DNA of 10,494 nt, from assembly GCA_027038335.1 (NCBI GenBank), contig JALVWI010000058.1, positions 1 to 10,494 on the forward strand. The letters are read 5' to 3'. The DNA comes from Campylobacterales bacterium (GTDB lineage: Bacteria; Campylobacterota; Campylobacteria; Campylobacterales; JALSKU01). Both the position numbers and the translations under genes were made by a program. A model generated the notes under the pieces. The model was given only the letters and a program-made list of their open reading frames with translations. It was not told the DNA's origin and did not search any database. Below, in pieces: positions 6,481-10,494 of the stretch. The stretch's first letter is position 1, and each line of letters opens with the position of its first letter.

Positions 6481-6556
6481 TGGTGGCCAGAGACGGAATC
6501 GAACCGCCGACACGGTGATTTTCAGTCACCTGCTCTACCGACTGAGCTATCTGGCC
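6481..6556 (-). tRNA. tRNA-Phe (anticodon GAA), CCA encoded
   Basis: The minus strand folds into a complete 76-base cloverleaf: acceptor GGCCAGA paired with TCTGGCC, D arm GCTC/GAGC with AGTCGGTA loop, anticodon stem GGTGA/TCACC with loop CTGAAAA, five-base variable region GTGTC, T stem GGCGG/CCGTC with one G-U pair around TTCGATT, discriminator A and encoded CCA. The GAA anticodon reads UUC and UUU. The gene stands alone between murD and the ClC gene; no integrase or att-like repeat is seen beside it. Confidence 0.97.
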
Positions 6557-6576
6557 AAACATTTTTTAGAAATGAA

Positions 6577-6582
6577 ATTATA
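6577..6582 (-). promoter_or_regulatory. -10 box of tRNA-Phe
   Basis: TATAAT on the minus strand lies 20 bases upstream of the mature tRNA 5' end and predicts a start near 6570 with a leader of about 14 bases for RNase P removal. It is a perfect consensus within the 53-base gap after murD. No clear -35 is seen. Confidence 0.6.
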
Positions 6583-6609
6583 GCTAAAAGTTTTAAAAAA
6601 TAACTTAAA

Positions 6610-7809
6610 TTAAAGTTTTTTTACTAATTTCTTAAAAAGCTCTCCTCTTGCTTTGTATGAAGAGTATTCATCCAGACTTGAAGCGGCAGGAGAGAGCAAG
6701 GCTACTTCATCACTTTGTAAAAAATTATCAATATCACTTATGATTGTATTTAAATTTTTGTATATTTTTACATTTTTATTTATCTCTTTGGATAATTTTG
6801 CAATCTTTTCTCTATTGCTACCTGTTGCATAGATGGCAATATTTAACTTCTTCAGCTCTTCAAAAAGAGGCTTCAAGTCGGCTCCTTTGTCATCACCTCC
6901 AAGAATAAGATAAATTTTTTTATTTTTATATCTTTTAAGGGCTTGCATAGTTGCATGGATATTTGTCCCTTTTGAGTCATTTATCCAAAGTCTATTTTTA
7001 GAATCTTTTATCTCTTCAATTCTGTGAGGATCAATCTTAAAAGAGTTTATCTTATCATAATCAATCTCATCAAAAAGTATCTTTGTAACTCCAAGAGCCA
7101 TAACTGCATCAAGTAAAAAAGGTTCCTCAAATTTTACTCTTTTTAAATCTATACCGAAATATTCTGCCAAATCTTTTCCATCTTTATAACATATCTTATA
7201 TCCGTTTGTTTTAGTATCTTCATACTCTTTTGGCAGGATAACGACTTCACCCTCTTTTAAAAATTTTAAAGGTTTAAGTTTGGCATTTTTATACTCTTCA
7301 AAACTTCCATGCCAGCTTATATGATCATCACTAAGAGGCAAAAGCAGGTAAATATTCGGTTTTGCTATATTGGTATAGTGTAAAGTGTATGAGCTAGTCT
7401 CAAGGATATAAATATCACTCTTTTTAAGTTCTGCCAAAGGCGTACCTACATTGCCTCCTATGATTGCACCTTTGTCTTTTAGTAAGTGTCCTAGCATTTT
7501 TGTCGTAGTCGTTTTGCCGTTTGTACCGCTTATCCAGATAGAAAAGTGATCATCTCTATCTCCTAAAAAAAAGTCATAATCACTTACAAGATTTTTGGCT
7601 TTTTTTATCATTTTATTATAGGGTGGGATACCGGGACTTGGTATCTCAAGAGAGCTTTTTTGAGGATTAAATAGTGATGAGGGATATATAGTATGTCCAT
7701 CTTTTTGAGTAATTTCTTTAACATTATCATCAAAAATTTTACAATTTTTTATCTTATTGGCTATAGACTTTGTTGTTTTTCCATATCCAAAGAGAGAAAT
7801 TTCTGCCAT
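6610..7809 (-). CDS. murD: UDP-N-acetylmuramoylalanine--D-glutamate ligase
   Basis: This 399-residue cytosolic ATP-dependent ligase adds D-glutamate to UDP-MurNAc-L-alanine. Three domains can be followed. A short Rossmann-like N-terminal domain (1-90) carries FGYGKTTKS and PSPGIPP. The central ATPase domain has P-loop GTNGKTT (95-101), ETSSYTLH (137-144), DDHISWHG (161-168) and the carbamylated-lysine position K177 in YKNAKLK. The C-terminal domain has PHRIEEI (261-267), NDSKGTN (277-283), LILGGDDKGAD and LLSPAASSLDEYSSYKARGELF (371-392). It is shorter than the E. coli enzyme (438), mostly in the N-terminal domain, which appears normal for this phylum. ATG 7809 follows the mraY stop by four bases. 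Its weak AAGG site overlaps the end of mraY, so translation is probably coupled. A weak AT hairpin at 6588-6606 may end the transcript. Confidence 0.96.
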   Translation of the reverse strand: MAEISLFGYGKTTKSIANKIKNCKIFDDNVKEITQKDGHTIYPSSLFNPQKSSLEIPSPGIPPYNKMIKKAKNLVSDYDFFLGDRDDHFSIWISGTNGKTTTTKMLGHLLKDKGAIIGGNVGTPLAELKKSDIYILETSSYTLHYTNIAKPNIYLLLPLSDDHISWHGSFEEYKNAKLKPLKFLKEGEVVILPKEYEDTKTNGYKICYKDGKDLAEYFGIDLKRVKFEEPFLLDAVMALGVTKILFDEIDYDKINSFKIDPHRIEEIKDSKNRLWINDSKGTNIHATMQALKRYKNKKIYLILGGDDKGADLKPLFEELKKLNIAIYATGSNREKIAKLSKEINKNVKIYKNLNTIISDIDNFLQSDEVALLSPAASSLDEYSSYKARGELFKKLVKKL

Positions 7810-7813
7810 ATTT

Positions 7814-8878
7814 TTACCTTATCTTGATAGTTATAAGTGCGATAATATTTGCTATAAGAGCAATGATCCAAAATCTTACTATGATCTTACTTTCAGCCCA
7901 TCCATGTATCTCAAAATGGTGATGCAAAGGTGCCATATGAAAGATACGCTTTTTTCTAGTTTTAAAGCTTCCTACCTGAAGGATTACCGAAAGAGTTTCA
8001 AGTACAAAAATAAAACCTATGATGATAAGTAGTATTTCATTTTTGGAAATGATAGCCATATACCCCATAAAAGCACCGATACTAAGACTTCCGCTATCTC
8101 CCATAAAGATTTCAGCAGGATGGCAGTTGTACCACAAAAAACCTATGAGCGAACCTACAAAAGCTGCTGCTATGATAGACACTTCTCCTATATTGCTTAC
8201 TTTTGGAAGCAAAAAGTGATTGCTCAAAATTACATTGCCGCTGATATATACAAAAACACCAAGACTTAAAAAGCTAAATATAGAAGGTACGGTAGCAAGT
8301 CCATCTAAGCCGTCAGTAAGATTGACAGCATTGCTTGTAGAGATCATCACAAGCATCCAAAAAATTATAGCAAAAAAAGACATATTGAAAAGTGGATATT
8401 TGTAAAAAGGTATATATAAGTTGTGGTTGAGTCCGGTTAAATAGTATAACATCGCAGATATGATAAAGGAAAAAATAATTTGCAAAGCAAATTTTGTTTT
8501 TGGCTTAAGTCCGGAGTCATTGGCTTTGCCTGTTATCTTTGATATATCATCTTTTGCTCCGATAAGTGAAAAAAACAGTATAGTAAGTACCCCTATGATA
8601 GCATATATATTTGTAAGTTTTACTGTCAATATCGTTGCAAGTAGAGTTGAAAATGTAAAAACAATACCTCCCATTGTAGGTGTTCCACTCTTTTTTTGAT
8701 GAGTTCCGGGAGCAAGGTTAAAAATAGGCTGATTTAGTTTTGCAGATGTAGCCCATTTGATAAACTTAGGCATAAGATAAAGCGTTAAAATAAAACTTAT
8801 AAAAAATGCTATTCCGGCTCTTAGCGTTATATAATGAAAAAGGTTGATATGCAAATATTCATAAAGTAAGTAAAACAT
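7814..8878 (-). CDS. mraY: Phospho-N-acetylmuramoyl-pentapeptide-transferase
   Basis: This 354-residue polytopic inner-membrane enzyme transfers phospho-MurNAc-pentapeptide from UDP to undecaprenyl phosphate, giving lipid I. About ten transmembrane helices are visible. Signature cytoplasmic motifs are GTPTMGG (65-71), GAKDD with D110/D111, NAVNLTDGLDGLA (183-195, D189), the catalytic-site FMGDSGSL (258-265, D261) and the histidine cluster in HMAPLHHHFE (314-323). Length matches the family (E. coli 360). ATG 8878 has AGGA five bases upstream. It is first in a mraY-murD operon and divergent from gpmI. The substrate-order neighbour murD follows directly; murF and ftsW, common neighbours in other phyla, are not adjacent here. 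Confidence 0.97.
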   Translation of the reverse strand: MFYLLYEYLHINLFHYITLRAGIAFFISFILTLYLMPKFIKWATSAKLNQPIFNLAPGTHQKKSGTPTMGGIVFTFSTLLATILTVKLTNIYAIIGVLTILFFSLIGAKDDISKITGKANDSGLKPKTKFALQIIFSFIISAMLYYLTGLNHNLYIPFYKYPLFNMSFFAIIFWMLVMISTSNAVNLTDGLDGLATVPSIFSFLSLGVFVYISGNVILSNHFLLPKVSNIGEVSIIAAAFVGSLIGFLWYNCHPAEIFMGDSGSLSIGAFMGYMAIISKNEILLIIIGFIFVLETLSVILQVGSFKTRKKRIFHMAPLHHHFEIHGWAESKIIVRFWIIALIANIIALITIKIR

Positions 8879-8907
8879 ATATAAATCCTAACAAAAATAA
8901 AAGGGTT

Positions 8908-8920
8908 ATTATAGTAAAAT
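8908..8920. promoter_or_regulatory. Divergent promoter region mraY / gpmI with overlapping -10 boxes
   Basis: The minus strand has TATAAT at 8908-8913, placing the mraY start near 8901 with a leader of about 22 bases that includes its AGGA site. The plus strand has TATAGT at 8910-8915 and TAAAAT at 8915-8920, either of which could serve gpmI with a leader of roughly 30-37 bases. The -10 boxes of the two directions overlap or abut, so the two genes probably compete for polymerase here. Confidence 0.55.
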
Positions 8921-8946
8921 ATCTCTATGAAATAGTTTAAACATAC

Positions 8947-8978
8947 ATAGGAGTAAAGGTGGATAGGAGTAAAGGTGC
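8947..8978 (+). repeat. Tandem 16-base duplication of the gpmI ribosome-binding site and GTG start
   Basis: ATAGGAGTAAAGGTG followed by G or C occurs twice in tandem (8947-8962 and 8963-8978). Each copy contains AGGAG, a five-base spacer and GTG. The first GTG (8959) opens the gpmI frame. The second (8975) is 16 bases later, in another frame, and reads nine codons to TAG at 9002-9004. Confidence 0.9.
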
Positions 8979-10467
8979 AAAGAATAGTGCTAAAAAGAGA
9001 GTAGTGCTTATCATAACTGACGGTATAGGATTTAACAACTCTTGCAAACACAATGCTTTTTGTGAAGCTATAAAACCTACATATAATTATCTCTTTGAGA
9101 ATATTCCTTACTCATTGATAAAAACTTCAGGACTTGCAGTAGGGCTTCCTGAGGGGCAGATGGGCAATAGTGAAGTAGGTCATATGACTATAGGAAGCGG
9201 TAGAATTTTGTATCAAAATCTTGTAAAGATTTCAAAGTCTATTGAAGACAGCTCTATTGAGAACAATCCTATTTTAAATGATATTTTACAAAAAAGCGGT
9301 GATATACATTTAGTCGGACTTACTAGTGACGGTGGAGTTCATTCGCATATAAAACATACTATCGCACTTGCAAAGATCGCTAAAAATAGAGGAAAAAAAG
9401 TATATATCCATGTGATAACTGACGGTAGAGATGTAGATCCTCGTTCAGGTATCGGCTATCTAAAAGAGTTAGAAGATATCTGTGATGATGACATAAAGAT
9501 AGCTACAATTTCCGGTAGATACTATACAATGGATAGGGATAATAGATGGGATAGAGTAAAAAAAGGTTATGATGCTATAGTTTTAGCAAAACCGAAAACA
9601 AAACTCTCTTGTGAAGAGTATATCCTAAACTCTTATGGTAAAGGAATAACGGATGAATTTATAGAGCCTGTTGCTTGTGAGGAATATGATGGTTTGAAAG
9701 AGAATGACGGAGTAATCTTTACCAATTTTAGAAATGACAGAATGAGAGAAATTTCAAAAGCTATAGGTTTTGAAATTTTTGAAGAGTTTGATAGAGAAAA
9801 ATATGTGCGGGTAAATGTAGCAACTATGACAGAGTATGACAAAGAGTATCCATACCCCATACTTTTTAAAAGTGAAAGACCGAATAATATCCTTGGTGAA
9901 GTAATAGCTAAAAATGATTTAAACCAATTTCATACCGCAGAAACAGAAAAATATGCTCATGTAACTTTCTTTTTTAACGGAGGCGTAGAAGAACCGCTTG
10001 TAAATGAGACAAGAGTTTTGATACCTAGTCCCAAAGTGCCTACTTATGATATGCAGCCTGAAATGAGTGCACATAAAGTAGGTAATGCCGTACTTACAGC
10101 GATGGATGAAGAGTATGACTTTATAGTGGTCAATTTTGCAAACGGTGATATGGTAGGTCATACAGGAGTTTATGAAGCCGGTATAAAAGCTGTAGAAGCG
10201 GTTGATAATGAGATAGGAAGAATTTTGGAAAAATCAAAAGAGAAAGAGTACTCTATAGTTTTGACAAGTGACCATGGAAATGTAGAAATGATGAAAGATA
10301 AAAACGACAATGTATTAACTAACCATACAACACTTGATGTTTTTTGCTTTGTAGTAGATAAAGATGTAAAAAAGATAAAAAACGGAGGCTTAAGCAATAT
10401 AGCTCCGACAGTTTTAAAACTTATGGGGCTTGATATTCCAAAAGAGATGGATGAGCCGCTGTTTTAA
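8959..10467 (+). CDS. gpmI: 2,3-bisphosphoglycerate-independent phosphoglycerate mutase
   Basis: This 502-residue cytosolic, manganese-dependent enzyme interconverts 3- and 2-phosphoglycerate in glycolysis and gluconeogenesis. It belongs to the alkaline phosphatase superfamily. Metal and catalytic residues are visible: D21 in ITDGIG, the phosphoserine S71 in GNSEVGH, D397 and H401 in NGDMVGH, D438-H439 in SDHGN and H456 in NHTT. The mutase insert holds LTSDGGVHSH, ITDGRDVDPRSG, SGRYYTMDRDNRWDR and FRNDRMREI. Length is normal. The start is GTG 8959, preceded by AGGAG at five bases; no ATG is available between the in-frame stop at 8938-8940 and the conserved region. This gives a leader peptide (DRSKGAKNSA) about nine residues longer than usual before the first conserved strand, derived partly from the tandem start duplication. 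It is divergent from mraY-murD. Confidence 0.96.
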   Translation: MDRSKGAKNSAKKRVVLIITDGIGFNNSCKHNAFCEAIKPTYNYLFENIPYSLIKTSGLAVGLPEGQMGNSEVGHMTIGSGRILYQNLVKISKSIEDSSIENNPILNDILQKSGDIHLVGLTSDGGVHSHIKHTIALAKIAKNRGKKVYIHVITDGRDVDPRSGIGYLKELEDICDDDIKIATISGRYYTMDRDNRWDRVKKGYDAIVLAKPKTKLSCEEYILNSYGKGITDEFIEPVACEEYDGLKENDGVIFTNFRNDRMREISKAIGFEIFEEFDREKYVRVNVATMTEYDKEYPYPILFKSERPNNILGEVIAKNDLNQFHTAETEKYAHVTFFFNGGVEEPLVNETRVLIPSPKVPTYDMQPEMSAHKVGNAVLTAMDEEYDFIVVNFANGDMVGHTGVYEAGIKAVEAVDNEIGRILEKSKEKEYSIVLTSDHGNVEMMKDKNDNVLTNHTTLDVFCFVVDKDVKKIKNGGLSNIAPTVLKLMGLDIPKEMDEPLF

Positions 10468-10470
10468 AAA

Positions 10471-10494
10471 TAGGATTTAGGATTTAGGATTTAG
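10471..10494. repeat. TAGGATT heptamer tandem array, cut by window end
   Basis: Three full copies of TAGGATT plus TAG fill the last 24 bases, beginning four bases after the gpmI stop codon. The array continues to the final base, so its true length is unknown. It is non-coding and directly downstream of gpmI. No hairpin or T-run terminator is seen in the visible part. Confidence 0.85.

Noticed and set aside
6481..6556. tRNA-Phe as an integration site of a mobile element
   Set aside because: No partial tRNA duplicate, integrase or composition shift is visible on either side.
6588..6606. AT-rich hairpin after murD as an intrinsic terminator
   Set aside because: The stem is only about five pairs with a single G-C, and the T-run is short; mentioned with murD but not called.

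Overview
The window is AT-rich, densely packed chromosomal DNA. It looks like Campylobacterota (the former Epsilonproteobacteria), probably a free-living Sulfurimonas-, Sulfurovum- or Arcobacter-like lineage. This rests on base composition, the lysine/isoleucine-rich protein style, extended TATAAT -10 boxes without clear -35 elements, a neighbouring mraY-murD pair with a cofactor-independent phosphoglycerate mutase, and a partly degenerate GGDEF-EAL protein. The genus is inferred, not proven. All recognised genes look chromosomal; I see no transposase, phage gene, CRISPR array or toxin-antitoxin pair.

Layout, left to right. (1) 1-930 (+) is the 3' part of a GGDEF-EAL signalling protein whose start lies outside the window. 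(2) 903-2066 (-) is a PLP-dependent fold-type I aminotransferase that overlaps it tail to tail. (3) 2160-3011 (+) is an AraC-type regulator with a GyrI-like effector domain. It is divergent from the aminotransferase, and its -10 box sits so close to the ATG that the mRNA is probably leaderless. (4) 4308-3014 (-) is a two-gene operon, polyphosphate kinase 2 followed by thioredoxin 2. (5) 4354-5001 (+) is a YgjP-type zinc metallopeptidase, divergent from ppk2 across a perfect 15+5+15 palindrome carrying a -10 box on each strand. (6) 6376-4991 (-) is a ClC-family chloride channel or transporter. (7) 6556-6481 (-) is tRNA-Phe(GAA) with encoded CCA. (8) 8878-6610 (-) is mraY followed by murD, two consecutive-pathway enzymes of peptidoglycan precursor synthesis. 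(9) 8959-10467 (+) is gpmI, divergent from mraY, with a tandemly duplicated ribosome-binding site and GTG start. (10) 10471-10494 is the beginning of a TAGGATT heptamer array running off the window.

Functionally this is mostly housekeeping (cell wall, glycolysis/gluconeogenesis, tRNA) plus stress and ion homeostasis (polyphosphate, thioredoxin, ClC) and signalling (EAL, AraC). No dedicated new multi-gene system is evident. The more interesting signals are small: the symmetric divergent promoter, the duplicated gpmI start with an out-of-frame decoy, the likely leaderless regulator, three convergent gene pairs with no room for a terminator, and the heptamer array. No stretch over 300 bases lacks a gene.
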